64,000 bases of DNA from Blautia massiliensis (ex Durand et al. 2017) (GCF_001487165.1 NZ_LN913006.1:3338045-3402044); one strand, 5' to 3'. Shown: positions 8,740 to 17,617, counted from the stretch's first letter. Translations and numbers: made by a program. The notes: generated from the sequence alone by a model not told the origin.

Positions 8740-8824
8740 TTGGTTGGGCCTCCTGTTTTTTGTTATGCAGCAAAAACTAAATGTAATTTTGGGTTACAAA
8801 ATGGGGTGGATGTTGTATGAGATG

Positions 8825-8853
8825 ATTATACAATATTGGGGTGGGGAGGGCAA
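8825..8853 (-). promoter_or_regulatory. Promoter of the AraC regulator
   Basis: Minus strand TTGCCC (8848-8853), 17-nt spacer, TATAAT (8825-8830), about 85 nt upstream of the ATG. The -35 box and spacer lie within a run of guanines on the opposite strand (see 8838-8872). Confidence 0.72.
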
Positions 8854-8872
8854 TGGAAAAGGGGGAAAGGGG
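8838..8872 (+). other. G-quadruplex-prone tract in a promoter
   Basis: The plus strand reads GGGG-T-GGGG-A-GGG, a 10-nt gap, then GGGGG-AAA-GGGG: five G-runs within 35 nt. It overlaps the -35 box and most of the spacer of the AraC promoter. Formation of a quadruplex is a prediction from the pattern. Confidence 0.55.
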
Positions 8873-8875
8873 ACG

Positions 8876-9086
8876 CCCGTGAGGCGTGTGCTGTCTGTCA
8901 CCGGGGCTTCGTCGGGGGCTGGCTTCTAAGGCGCCGGAATTCTGCTAAAACCGCTTCAAAAATTCTCGAACTCGCGTCTGAAGTCGCTCAGACAGCGAGA
9001 ATTTTTGAAGCAACGCAGATTTCCGCCGCCTAAGAAGCAGCTCCCCTCCTGCAGAGTCCGGTGACAGACAGCACACGCCTCACGGG
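8876..9086. repeat. 211-nt palindromic element with perfect 29-bp ends
   Basis: Positions 8876-8904 are the exact reverse complement of 9058-9086 (29 of 29). Inside, GCTTCAAAAATTCTCG (8953-8968) is repeated inverted at 8996-9011, GCTGGCTTCTAAGGCG pairs imperfectly with its counterpart near 9025-9041, and GTCTGA/TCAGAC closes a 6-nt loop. Folded as RNA or a cruciform it would be one long hairpin. No ORF or transposase lies in it. It resembles a miniature inverted-repeat element, but I do not recognise the family. Confidence 0.85.
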
Positions 9087-9340
9087 CTGGCTTTTCAGGG
9101 CGGAAGGGATAGAGTGGCGATGGTGGGAGGGATTACAGGTAAGGAGGGAGCAGATAGGAAAATGAGTAGACGGAGTGGGGATTTGGTTCAGAGTGGGAAG
9201 TGAGGTGGTTTCCCGGGAGTTGGATGGGTCATCAGCGCTGCGCTGGATGACTGGGACGAAAGTCTGAGTTTCCCTGTGGCCTGCCGGGGAAGAATGGGTC
9301 GAGGCGCTTCGCTGTCGACTTGGAGGTGAGTTGTTGTGGC

Positions 9341-9540
9341 GAGATATAGATACAGAGGAATGCATCAGAGCAGGGTTGAGATATAGATACAGTGAAATGT
9401 ATTGATACAGTGAAATGTATTGGTGCAAGGTTGAGATATTGATACAGTGAAATGTATTGGTGCAAGGTTGAGATATAGATACAGAGGAATGTATCGGTGC
9501 AGGGTTGAGATATCAATACATTGACAATACATCGGCATAG
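9341..9540 (+). repeat. Tandem repeats of 37 nt with internal hairpins
   Basis: About five units begin GGTTGAGATAT (starts near 9337, 9374, 9429, 9466 and 9503). Spacings are 37 nt except one unit enlarged by exactly 18 nt through duplication of GATACAGTGAAATGTATT. Each unit contains ATACA(N6)TGTAT-like inverted pairs. The last unit is degenerate and runs into CAATAC/GTATTG-like sequence up to 9590. No credible ORF crosses the array. The stretch 9087-9340 before it is purine/G-rich and otherwise shows no recognisable feature. Confidence 0.8.
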
Positions 9541-9636
9541 CGCAGCATCATCAATACCGTAGAATACATCGCCGTGCCAATACACTAACACATTCCCACA
9601 GTGTACGACAATATAGCGTGCCCGGAAAGGGGGAGC

Positions 9637-9684
9637 GCGAGGGGGAAAAACGGGCTTCGCAACTCTGAGTGCTTTCCCCCTCGC
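9637..9684. terminator. GC-rich hairpin, possible terminator
   Basis: GCGAGGGGGAAA (9637-9648) pairs perfectly with 9673-9684. Two copies of AATACTATATCTAA follow at about 9711-9737. It lies 3' of the DUF624 gene on the minus strand, but the U-tract is poor, so its role is uncertain. Confidence 0.5.
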
Positions 9685-9767
9685 AGATTTCCTCCGCTTT
9701 GAAAAGCGAAAATACTATATCTAAAAATACTATATCTAAATAAATAACAATTTTCCCAAGCTTTTCA

Positions 9768-10412
9768 TCACAAAAGCGAAATATCCTCCTCCGGAGGAAG
9801 CAGCTTCTTAAAAAATCGATACAACAGCATCGAATTTATAAAAGCTACAAGTCCAAATCCAAAGAAAAACCAGCAGCATGCGTAAAGTGGCTGTAGCTTT
9901 GCATCGAGATATGTCATATACAATGGAAAGATCGTGATCACCGCAATGGCGATCGTTGTGGGGAAATGCATAAATGCCAGCAGAAATGCATTTCTGCAAA
10001 GTGCCCCCAGTGTATTGGCAAAGGTTGCGATTACCGGGAATATGTATAAAGTAAAAATTATCAGCAAAGTCAGAACCCCCACAGAAAGATAAAACAGCAT
10101 ATGTGCAGCGCTTCCTTCTGCATGGAGCAGAAAGCGGATATTCAGGATGATCATGGTTCCGGCAGCAAGGATCAGCAGCCATATGATCAGTGACTGTTTG
10201 AAGTTTTCCTTAAAAGCTCTGAAAAATGTTTTCGTTGTGCCGTTGTTATTCCCTTTTACTGTACGCATCATGCAGTGATAAAGGGCAGTTAGTGACGGCC
10301 CAATGGTGATCACGGGGATGCAGCAGAGAATAAAAAGAAGATTGGCGATCACGATGTCACCCAGCTTGTTGAGAAATACATGGACGACATTATCTTCATT
10401 TAAAAGATTCAT
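9768..10412 (-). CDS. DUF624 (YesL-like) membrane protein
   Basis: A 214-residue integral membrane protein with about five hydrophobic segments and the family opening NEDNVVHVFLNKLGDIVIANLLFILCCIPVITIGPS (split here as NEDNVVHVFLNKLGD and GDIVIANLLFILCCIPV). DUF624/YesL proteins usually accompany carbohydrate ABC importers of the MalFG type, as here, where it is transcribed divergently from one; the biochemical role is unknown. AAGGAGGT eight bases before the ATG at 10412 fixes the start; a longer frame to 10601 has no supporting site. Confidence 0.86.
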   Translation of the reverse strand: MNLLNEDNVVHVFLNKLGDIVIANLLFILCCIPVITIGPSLTALYHCMMRTVKGNNNGTTKTFFRAFKENFKQSLIIWLLILAAGTMIILNIRFLLHAEGSAAHMLFYLSVGVLTLLIIFTLYIFPVIATFANTLGALCRNAFLLAFMHFPTTIAIAVITIFPLYMTYLDAKLQPLYACCWFFFGFGLVAFINSMLLYRFFKKLLPPEEDISLL

Positions 10413-11005
10413 AACGAAATACCTCCTTATATAGAAATGTAGAAATGAAAACAGACCATATGGGAAAAGTCCGATACAGCTAATCTTAGCATAGTTTTTG
10501 ATTGTGTGTAAAGAGAGGGGACGCAGATAAGTATCAGCACGGTTTATGGGACTATATAAAAAAACATGGAATTTTGCGTGCACATGTGAAAATGATGGCA
10601 CGCATGGAATTATGTTAGGAAAGGAAAATTGTGTTTTTTGGAAAATGACATTTATACATGTGCTGAGTTAGTAAAAACATACAAAAACAGACATGTAAAA
10701 ATGTTGGTTTTGCTACAAGGAAATAAATGGGTGCCAAAATATGCTCATAAATAGTGAAAAATATGAAAATATATGTAAGAAATGAAAGAAAACATGTAAA
10801 AATGACGAATAATTAACAAAGCATGAATAAAAAATGGATAAAATGAATAAAAAGTAACATTTTTCCATATTGAAATGACAATAATCCATTTATCATTTTT
10901 CCATGTGCAATTATAATAATATCAACGGTCAGGGACGTGAAAAAATATAAAAACTGACCAAAAGAAAGAGGGAAAATAAGAAAGATTTAAAAGGAGGAAG
11001 AAGTT
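10413..11005. promoter_or_regulatory. AT-rich divergent regulatory region of the alpha-galactoside importer
   Basis: This gene-free gap separates divergent DUF624 and importer genes. It carries many ACATGT-centred and CATGTAAAAATG-like motifs (near 10578, 10656, 10691 and 10793). Two identical CATTTTTCCAT boxes occur at 10858-10868 and 10894-10904, spaced 36 nt apart. A TATAAT occurs at 10912-10917 without a good -35 box, which fits an activator-dependent promoter directly downstream of the second box. The paired boxes are plausible AraC-family operators; this is an inference. Confidence 0.5.
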
Positions 11006-12259
11006 ATGAATTTCAAAAGAGTAGCAGCATTATTGTTAGCAGGTGCCATGGTAATGACAGCAGTTCCGGTATATGCAAAAGGTGACGATGTTACACTTTC
11101 CGTATCCATCTGGGACACCAACCAGGAGCCGGGAATCAAAGAAATTCTCGCAGACTTCACAGAGAAGACAGGAATCAAGACAGAGATCTCCGTTGTTAAA
11201 TGGGATGAGTACTGGACAATGCTCGAGGCCGGTGCACAGGGTGGTTCCCTTCCGGACGTATTCTGGATGCACTCCAACGAGAGTCAGAGATACATGTCCA
11301 ACGATATGCTTCTTGATCTGACCGATAAGATCAAAGACAGCGATCTGATCGATCCGGAGAACTATCCGGAGGATATCTGGGGACTGTATACATACGATGA
11401 TAAATATTATGCAGTACCGAAGGATATAGATACAATCGCTCTCTGGTACAACAAGACATTATTTGACGAGGCAGGACTTGATTATCCGACAGCTGACTGG
11501 ACATGGGATGATGTTACAGAGGCAGCTAAGAAGCTTACTAAGGATGATGGTTCCCAGTACGGTCTCGGAATGAGAAATGATAACAACCAGGCCGGATACT
11601 ACAACCTGATCTATGATAACGGCGGATACATCATCAGCGATGACAAGACAAAATCCGGCTGGGATGATGAGAAGACGATCGCAGCTATGCAGACACTGGA
11701 AGGATGGATCAAGGATGGCGTGATCCCGTCTCTTGAGACAATGTCCGAGAACAACGAGGACGTACTTTTCGAGGCTGGCAAGATCGCTATGACATGCCAG
11801 GGCTCCTGGATGCTTGCAGCATTTAAAGAGAACGAGTACACAGCAGCGAACTGTGATTGTGTAGAGCTTCCTAAAAACGCTGAGACAGGCAGAAGAGCTT
11901 CCTTATATAACGGACTTGGATGGGCAGCATCTGCTTCCGGTGAGCACACAGACGAAGCTTGGCAGCTGATCGAGTACCTCGGATCCAAAGAGGCTCAGGA
12001 GAAACAGGCTGAGCTTGGTGTTACAATGAGTGCATACAAAGATACATCTGATGCATGGGCTAAATCCGCAGACTTTAACCTTCAGGCTTATCTGAACATG
12101 ATGGATGACATGGAGATCCGTCCATACTCCAAATCTACTGTAACATGGGAGAACGAGGATAACGAGATTCTTAAAGGTGTTTACACAGGCGACATCACAA
12201 TGGAAGAGGCTTGCAAGCAGATGGCTGATCAGATGAACGAGAAGCTGGCTGAGGAGTAA
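11006..12259 (+). CDS. Extracellular sugar-binding protein of an ABC importer
   Basis: A 417-residue family 1 solute-binding protein. It has a signal peptide (KR, hydrophobic LLLAGAMVMTAV, cleavage near VYA-KG) but no lipobox cysteine, which is unusual for a Gram-positive receptor that must stay near the membrane. The mature part shows VSIWDTNQEPGIKEILADF and repeated aromatic-rich segments typical of oligosaccharide receptors. AAGGAGG lies before the ATG. It is followed by two permease genes and a GH36 alpha-galactosidase, so raffinose, melibiose or related alpha-galactosides are the likely ligands. No ATPase gene is in the cluster; a shared MsmK-type ATPase encoded elsewhere would be needed. 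Confidence 0.9.
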   Translation: MNFKRVAALLLAGAMVMTAVPVYAKGDDVTLSVSIWDTNQEPGIKEILADFTEKTGIKTEISVVKWDEYWTMLEAGAQGGSLPDVFWMHSNESQRYMSNDMLLDLTDKIKDSDLIDPENYPEDIWGLYTYDDKYYAVPKDIDTIALWYNKTLFDEAGLDYPTADWTWDDVTEAAKKLTKDDGSQYGLGMRNDNNQAGYYNLIYDNGGYIISDDKTKSGWDDEKTIAAMQTLEGWIKDGVIPSLETMSENNEDVLFEAGKIAMTCQGSWMLAAFKENEYTAANCDCVELPKNAETGRRASLYNGLGWAASASGEHTDEAWQLIEYLGSKEAQEKQAELGVTMSAYKDTSDAWAKSADFNLQAYLNMMDDMEIRPYSKSTVTWENEDNEILKGVYTGDITMEEACKQMADQMNEKLAEE

Positions 12260-12295
12260 GCATTAAGAAACACCGATAATTAAGTGCAGTAATGA

Positions 12296-12327
12296 GAGGG
12301 GCCGCCGCACTCAGGTGCAGCGGCCTC
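12296..12327 (+). other. Intercistronic hairpin between receptor and permease genes
   Basis: GGCCGC (12300-12305) and GCGGCC (12320-12325), with an inner GCAC/GTGC pair, form a strong stem with a TCAG loop and no U-tract. Such stems often protect the receptor mRNA end and lower permease expression. Confidence 0.7.
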
Positions 12328-12358
12328 ATACATAGAAGGAATAGAAGGAGTGATTCTT

Positions 12359-13261
12359 ATGGCTAAAACTACCAAGTCACAGGCACGGACAAAGAGAGAG
12401 CGCAGTGAGTTCCTCTGGGGCTGGCTGTTTATTCTCCCAACAACCATCGGACTGATCGTATTGAACATCATTCCGATCTTCCAGACTATTTACCAGAGCT
12501 TTTTCAAAACAGGAGATTTTGGTAAAGGAAATATCTTTATCGGTTTACAGAACTATCAGAAGGTTTTTGCAGATAAAGAGATCTGGCAGGCACTGATCAA
12601 CACATTCAAATATGCGATCGTGGAGGTTCCTTTTTCCATTGTCATCGCACTTGTTCTTGCAGTACTTCTTAACAGAAAGATGAAGGGCCGTTCTGTTTAC
12701 AGAACCATCATCTTCCTTCCGATGGTAGCAGCTCCGGCAGCGGTAGCCATGGTATGGAGATGGCTGTTCAACTCTGATTATGGTCTTATCAATAACGTTT
12801 TCCATGTTCATGTAAACTGGGTTTCTGATCCGAAAATTGCAGTATTTTCCGTTGCGATCATCGGTGTATGGTCTATCATCGGTTACAATATGGTTCTTTT
12901 TCTGGCAGGACTTCAGGAAATTCCGAGAGATTATTATGAAGCGGCAGAGATTGACGGAGCTACAGGTGTGAATGCATTCTTCAGCATTACGATTCCGCTT
13001 CTGTCGCCAACTATTTTCTTTGTACTTGTTACCCGTGTAATTGGATCCCTGCAGGTATTCGACCTGATCTATATGGTTATTGACAAGTCAAACCCGGCAC
13101 TTACCAAGACTCAGTCACTGGTTTATCTGTTCTATAAATATGCATTTATCAATAAGAACATGGGATACGGCGCTACGATCGTAGTAGTACTTCTTATTAT
13201 CACCATGATCCTGACAGTATTCCAGATGATCGGTCAGAAGAAATGGGTATTCTACAACTAA
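12359..13261 (+). CDS. Sugar ABC transporter permease (MalF-type)
   Basis: A 300-residue permease with six membrane helices and the cytoplasmic EAA loop (YYEAAEIDGATGVNAFFSI, about 200-220), which contacts the ATPase. It matches MsmF/UgpA-type importer subunits. ATG 12359 is chosen over the upstream GTG because AGAAGGAG is eight bases away from it. It lies 16 nt upstream of the partner permease and after the receptor gene, so the three form one transport operon. Confidence 0.92.
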   Translation: MAKTTKSQARTKRERSEFLWGWLFILPTTIGLIVLNIIPIFQTIYQSFFKTGDFGKGNIFIGLQNYQKVFADKEIWQALINTFKYAIVEVPFSIVIALVLAVLLNRKMKGRSVYRTIIFLPMVAAPAAVAMVWRWLFNSDYGLINNVFHVHVNWVSDPKIAVFSVAIIGVWSIIGYNMVLFLAGLQEIPRDYYEAAEIDGATGVNAFFSITIPLLSPTIFFVLVTRVIGSLQVFDLIYMVIDKSNPALTKTQSLVYLFYKYAFINKNMGYGATIVVVLLIITMILTVFQMIGQKKWVFYN

Positions 13262-13276
13262 AAAGGGGGATTAACC

Positions 13277-14116
13277 ATGGATAGTATGGAAACAAAAAAG
13301 AAATTAACCACTATTTTAATACATGTCATACTGATCATTGTGTCCATAACGATGCTTGTGCCATTTATCTGGATGATCCTGACAGCTTTTAAAACTGTAA
13401 CGGAAGCAACATCTGTAGATCCTTTCACCATTTTCCCGAAAATATGGAGAAAAGACGCATTTATTTCTGTTATCAATAACATGAACTTCCTGCTTCTGTA
13501 CAAGAATACACTGCTTCTGATCTTCTTCCGAGTAGTGTGTGCGGTTCTTACAGCAACTATGGCAGGCTATGCATTTGGACGACTGAACTTCAAGGGCCGT
13601 GATCTCTGCTTCAGTCTTGTACTGTTCCAGATGATGGTTCCGGTACAGATCTTCATCATCCCGCAGTACCTGATGGTCAGCAAGATGGGTATGCTGAATA
13701 CGATCTTTGCCCTTGTATTCCCGGGTATTGTCACTGCGTTCGGTACCTTCCTTCTGAGACAGGGATACATGGGACTGCCGAAGGATCTGGAGGAGGCTGC
13801 CAGACTTGATGGATGTAACATCGGTCAGACCTTCCTTTACATCATGGCACCACTTACAAGATCCAGTATGGTTGCACTTGGAATTTTCACAGCTGTATTC
13901 GCATTCAAAGATCTGATGTGGCCGATGATCGTTAATACAGATAAGGATATGCTGGTACTTTCTTCCGCACTTGCAAAGATGCAGGGCCAGTACGTATCCA
14001 AATTCCCGGAATTGATGGCTGCATCTCTGATCGCCTGCATTCCGATGATCGTGCTCTACATGATCTTCCAGAAACAGTTTATCGAAGGTATTGCTACCAG
14101 CGGTGGAAAACTGTAA
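13277..14116 (+). CDS. Sugar ABC transporter permease (MalG-type)
   Basis: A 279-residue permease with six membrane helices. The EAA motif is LEEAARLDGCNIGQTF (about 175-190). It is the second membrane subunit of the alpha-galactoside importer. AGGGGG precedes the ATG. The gene is followed by a long terminator, separating it from the GH36 gene. Confidence 0.92.
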   Translation: MDSMETKKKLTTILIHVILIIVSITMLVPFIWMILTAFKTVTEATSVDPFTIFPKIWRKDAFISVINNMNFLLLYKNTLLLIFFRVVCAVLTATMAGYAFGRLNFKGRDLCFSLVLFQMMVPVQIFIIPQYLMVSKMGMLNTIFALVFPGIVTAFGTFLLRQGYMGLPKDLEEAARLDGCNIGQTFLYIMAPLTRSSMVALGIFTAVFAFKDLMWPMIVNTDKDMLVLSSALAKMQGQYVSKFPELMAASLIACIPMIVLYMIFQKQFIEGIATSGGKL

Positions 14117-14144
14117 TCAGAAATATTACATAAGGTAATACAAG

Positions 14145-14202
14145 ACCGCTGACAATGTATATAACTGAGGATTTGGTTATTGAGATTGTCAGCGGTATTT
14201 TT
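14145..14202 (+). terminator. Intrinsic terminator of the importer operon
   Basis: ACCGCTGACAAT (14145-14156) pairs with ATTGTCAGCGGT (14185-14196), followed by ATTTTT. Confidence 0.88.
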
Positions 14203-14254
14203 ATCGAAGCAAATGCCAAAATGCACAGTTATTTGATGATTCTTAAGGAAAGAG

Positions 14255-14272
14255 GCGGATATTTTTATCCGC
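14255..14272. repeat. Short intergenic hairpin GCGGAT-N6-ATCCGC (copy 3)
   Basis: It lies just upstream of the GH36 ribosome-binding site and has the same hexamer arms as copies at 5043 and 6113, with a T-rich loop. Confidence 0.6.
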
Positions 14273-14296
14273 AGTAAACGAAAAAAGGAGAAAATT

Positions 14297-16516
14297 ATGC
14301 CGATCAAATTTCACGAGGGATCAAAGACATTCCACATTTATAACAAACATTTAAGCTACATCACCTGTATCATGGAAAATGGCCAGATGGAGAATCTGTA
14401 CTATGGAAAAGCTATCCGCGATAAAGAGGATTTCAGTTATCTTCACGAGGAGATCATGCGTTCCCTGATGGCTGTATGTGTTCCGGAACCGGGACTTCTT
14501 TCCATGCAGTATACCAAACAGGAGTATCCTGTTTACGGAACAGGCGATTACAGAAGTCCTGCCCTTACTGTTCGTCAGGAGAACGGAAGTGAGATCGTAG
14601 ATTTCAAATATGTTTCCCACGAGATCTATGGCGGCAAAAAGAAACTTGCAGGTCTTCCTGCAACTTATACAGAGAGCGATGAGGAAGCAACATCTCTGGA
14701 CATCACACTTCATGATCCTGTGATGGACACAGATCTTGTTCTTACCTATTCTGTATATGAAGATTATCCGGTGATCACAAGAAGTGCACGCCTTGTTCAG
14801 AAAGGGGATCAGAAGATCCGTCTTGAGAACGTGATGAGTGCAGCAGTGGAGTTCCCGGATATGGATTATGAGATGATCCATCTTTCCGGTGCGTGGGCAC
14901 GTGAGCGCTATGTAAAAACACGTAAACTTGAGATGGGTATACAGGCTGTACAGAGTCTTGCAGGAACCGGCTCCAGCTCTGAGCAGAATCCGTTTATCGC
15001 GCTGAAGCGTCCTCATACAACAGAAGATACAGGCGAGGTTTTCGGCTTCAGCTTTGTGTACAGCGGAAACTTCCTTGCACAGGTCGAGGTTTCCACCTAC
15101 GAGATGACACGAGTTATGATGGGAATCAATCCTCAGGGCTTTTCCTGGGAGCTTTCCAGAGATGAGGAATTCCAGACTCCGGAGGTTGTTATGGTATACA
15201 GCGATAAGGGCTTAAACGGAATGAGCCAGGCTTACCACAGACTGTACCGTGACCGCCTGATGCGCGGAAAATGGAGAAATCATGCACGTCCGATCCTTCT
15301 TAATAACTGGGAGGCAACCTATTTTGATTTTGATGAGGAAAAAATCCTCAATATTGCAAAAAAAGCCAAAGAGGTTGGGGTAGAGCTTTTCGTTCTGGAT
15401 GACGGATGGTTCGGAACCAGAAACGATGATTACCAGGGCCTTGGCGACTGGTTCGTAAATAAGAATAAGCTTCCAAACGGAATTTCCGGACTTTCCCGTA
15501 AGATCGAGGAGATGGGCCTGAAATTCGGTCTCTGGGTAGAGCTTGAGATGGTAAACAAGAACAGCGACTGCTACAGAGCACATCCGGACTGGCTCATCGG
15601 AGCACCGGAGCGTTTTGAGTCCCACTCAAGACATCAGCATGTTCTTGATTTTTCCAGACCTGAGGTTGTGGATTTCATTTATGATTCCATCTCAAAAGTT
15701 ATCGAGGAATCTTCCATTTCCTACATTAAATGGGATATGAACCGTTACATGTCCGAGCCTTTCAGCCGCGGCGCATCTGCAGCAGATCAGGGCAAGACCA
15801 TGCATAAATATATCCTTGGTGTTTATGAACTGTATACAAGACTGACAGAGAGATTCCCTGACATCCTCTTTGAATCCTGCGCAAGCGGCGGAGCAAGATT
15901 TGATCCTGGAATGATGTATTTTGCACCGCAGACATGGACCAGTGATGATACCGATGCAGCAGAGAGAGAAAAGATTCAGTACGGTACCTCCTTTGTTTAT
16001 CCGATCGTCAGCATGGGATCTCATGTATCAGCAGTACCGAATCATCAGTTGCACCGTACCACACCGCTTTCTACAAGAGCAAATGTGGCATATTTCGGAA
16101 CCTTTGGCTATGAGCTGGATCTGAACCTTTTAAGTGCCAAAGAGATCGAAGAGGTAAAGGCACAGGTGGAATTCATGAAGGAACATCGTGACCTGATCCA
16201 GGTGGAGGGTGATTTCTACCGTATCTTAAGCCCGTTCGAAGGAAATGATACTGCATGGATGGTTGTTTCCAGAGACAAAAAACAGGCAGTTGCTGGATAC
16301 TATGAAAGACTGAACAAGGTCAATGCTTCCTGGATGCGTCTGCGCTTCAAGGGTCTTGACGAGGACCAGCTTTACAAAGTAAAATGGGAAGATAAGTGCC
16401 TGAAAGCTTACGGAAATGAGCTGATGTATGCAGGAATCCCGGTTGATCGTGACTACTGCAATAAGACAAACGGTGATTTCCATTCTGTATTGTATACAAT
16501 TGAAGCAGAGGGTTGA
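14297..16516 (+). CDS. Alpha-galactosidase, GH36
   Basis: A 739-residue cytoplasmic glycoside hydrolase that releases galactose from melibiose, raffinose and similar sugars taken up by the importer upstream. GH36 hallmarks are visible: VLDDGWFG, LWVELEMVN, the nucleophile motif KWDMNR (Asp480) and the acid/base motif WTSDDTDA (Asp550 likely), about 70 residues apart as in characterised GH36 enzymes. The N-terminal beta-sandwich, (beta/alpha)8 barrel and C-terminal domain fill the usual length. No signal peptide. AAAAGGAG precedes the ATG. A strong terminator follows. Confidence 0.95.
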   Translation: MPIKFHEGSKTFHIYNKHLSYITCIMENGQMENLYYGKAIRDKEDFSYLHEEIMRSLMAVCVPEPGLLSMQYTKQEYPVYGTGDYRSPALTVRQENGSEIVDFKYVSHEIYGGKKKLAGLPATYTESDEEATSLDITLHDPVMDTDLVLTYSVYEDYPVITRSARLVQKGDQKIRLENVMSAAVEFPDMDYEMIHLSGAWARERYVKTRKLEMGIQAVQSLAGTGSSSEQNPFIALKRPHTTEDTGEVFGFSFVYSGNFLAQVEVSTYEMTRVMMGINPQGFSWELSRDEEFQTPEVVMVYSDKGLNGMSQAYHRLYRDRLMRGKWRNHARPILLNNWEATYFDFDEEKILNIAKKAKEVGVELFVLDDGWFGTRNDDYQGLGDWFVNKNKLPNGISGLSRKIEEMGLKFGLWVELEMVNKNSDCYRAHPDWLIGAPERFESHSRHQHVLDFSRPEVVDFIYDSISKVIEESSISYIKWDMNRYMSEPFSRGASAADQGKTMHKYILGVYELYTRLTERFPDILFESCASGGARFDPGMMYFAPQTWTSDDTDAAEREKIQYGTSFVYPIVSMGSHVSAVPNHQLHRTTPLSTRANVAYFGTFGYELDLNLLSAKEIEEVKAQVEFMKEHRDLIQVEGDFYRILSPFEGNDTAWMVVSRDKKQAVAGYYERLNKVNASWMRLRFKGLDEDQLYKVKWEDKCLKAYGNELMYAGIPVDRDYCNKTNGDFHSVLYTIEAEG

Positions 16517-16576
16517 TTTCTGTAAATGATAGAATAAAAACTGTCTGCAGAAAGACATCCGCCTGACCAGAAATAT

Positions 16577-16604
16577 AACAGGCCGCCGGATATGGCGGCC
16601 TGTT
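16577..16604 (+). terminator. Terminator-like hairpin after GH36
   Basis: AACAGGCCGCC (16577-16587) pairs with GGCGGCCTGTT (16594-16604) around GGATAT. The U-tract is short (TTATT). Confidence 0.75.
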
Positions 16605-16665
16605 ATTGGGTAGCGAAGCAGCTCACAGGCGGAAACATAATATATGACATCAGGGAGGTGACAAG

Positions 16666-17586
16666 TTGCTTCATACAGTTGGTTTTACAAACTCAGACAG
16701 ATATAAATGTCTGGAGAATTTAAAGAAAGGTGCGGTGGATCTCTGCCTTACCTATTGTGGGTGGGAAAACTGCGATCCGGGACATCGCTTTGGACCAAAT
16801 AAAAGGATTTCCCATGTGCTTCATATCGTGGAATCCGGAACCGGGGTTTTTGAGATGGATGGACAGCAGTATCATCTGACCGGCGGGGAGGCATTTCTGA
16901 TCCCATCCAGTGTGGAGGCCTGGTATGAGGCAGATATGGACAATCCCTGGACGTACCGCTGGGTAGGATTTGAGGGAATGACTGCAGAGGAAGTGATCCA
17001 TGTAAGTGGTTTCAGCCGGGAAAATCCGGTCCGAAGGATCCACTGCATGGAAAATGCCGCGAAGTATATTGATGCAATGGTCCAGACCAACAAGCTTGTT
17101 TTTGAAAATGAGCTGAAACGGAATGGACTTCTGATGCTCCTTTTGTCTGATCTGATCGTAGATAACCGGGATGCATGTCTGAGAGAAGGCAAGCTTCTTC
17201 CGTCCCACAGATATCCCAATTCCGTTTATGTGGAGCATGCAGTAGATTACATTGCAGCCAACTTTGACAAGCGGCTTAAGATCAATGAGCTGGCAGACCG
17301 CATCGGAGTCAACCGCAGCTATCTTACCAGCACCTTTAAGAAAAGCCTCGGATGTTCCCCGCAGGAATACCTGATGAATCTCCGCATTGAGAAAGCCAAA
17401 TCACTTCTGAAAAAAGGAGATATCCAGGTCAACGAGGTGGCTGCAAGAGTGGGATATGGAGACCCTTTAGCTTTTTCTAAAGTTTTTAAAGCAAGAACAG
17501 GAAGGAGTCCAAGAGAATATAAAGAAGAAAAAAGAAGCCTTGTGGTGAAAGGGAAGAAAGGGGATTATACAGAATCTGAGCCCTGA
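16666..17586 (+). CDS. AraC-family regulator (MsmR-like)
   Basis: A 306-residue regulator with an AraC-type cupin (about 25-110; HRFGPNKRISHVLHIV, GGEAFLIPSS, PWTYRWVGFEG) and paired helix-turn-helix motifs near the C-terminus (INELADRIGVNRSYLTSTF; VNEVAARVGYGDPLAFSKVF). It lies between two alpha-galactosidase genes, so it probably activates them and the importer in response to melibiose or raffinose. The start is TTG, supported by GGGAGGTG. It is a paralog of the regulator at 7921-8739. Confidence 0.9.
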   Translation: MLHTVGFTNSDRYKCLENLKKGAVDLCLTYCGWENCDPGHRFGPNKRISHVLHIVESGTGVFEMDGQQYHLTGGEAFLIPSSVEAWYEADMDNPWTYRWVGFEGMTAEEVIHVSGFSRENPVRRIHCMENAAKYIDAMVQTNKLVFENELKRNGLLMLLLSDLIVDNRDACLREGKLLPSHRYPNSVYVEHAVDYIAANFDKRLKINELADRIGVNRSYLTSTFKKSLGCSPQEYLMNLRIEKAKSLLKKGDIQVNEVAARVGYGDPLAFSKVFKARTGRSPREYKEEKRSLVVKGKKGDYTESEP

Positions 17587-17617
17587 TCCTGTGATATATT
17601 TCACGAAGAAAAAAGAA

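Noticed and set aside
9341..9540. Possible CRISPR array
   Set aside because: Units are contiguous 37-nt tandem repeats with no unique spacers, and no cas genes are nearby.
9030..9591. Minus-strand frames through the tandem-repeat region (repeats rich in QYISLY)
   Set aside because: They only reflect the DNA repeats; no ribosome site, and the frame differs between segments.
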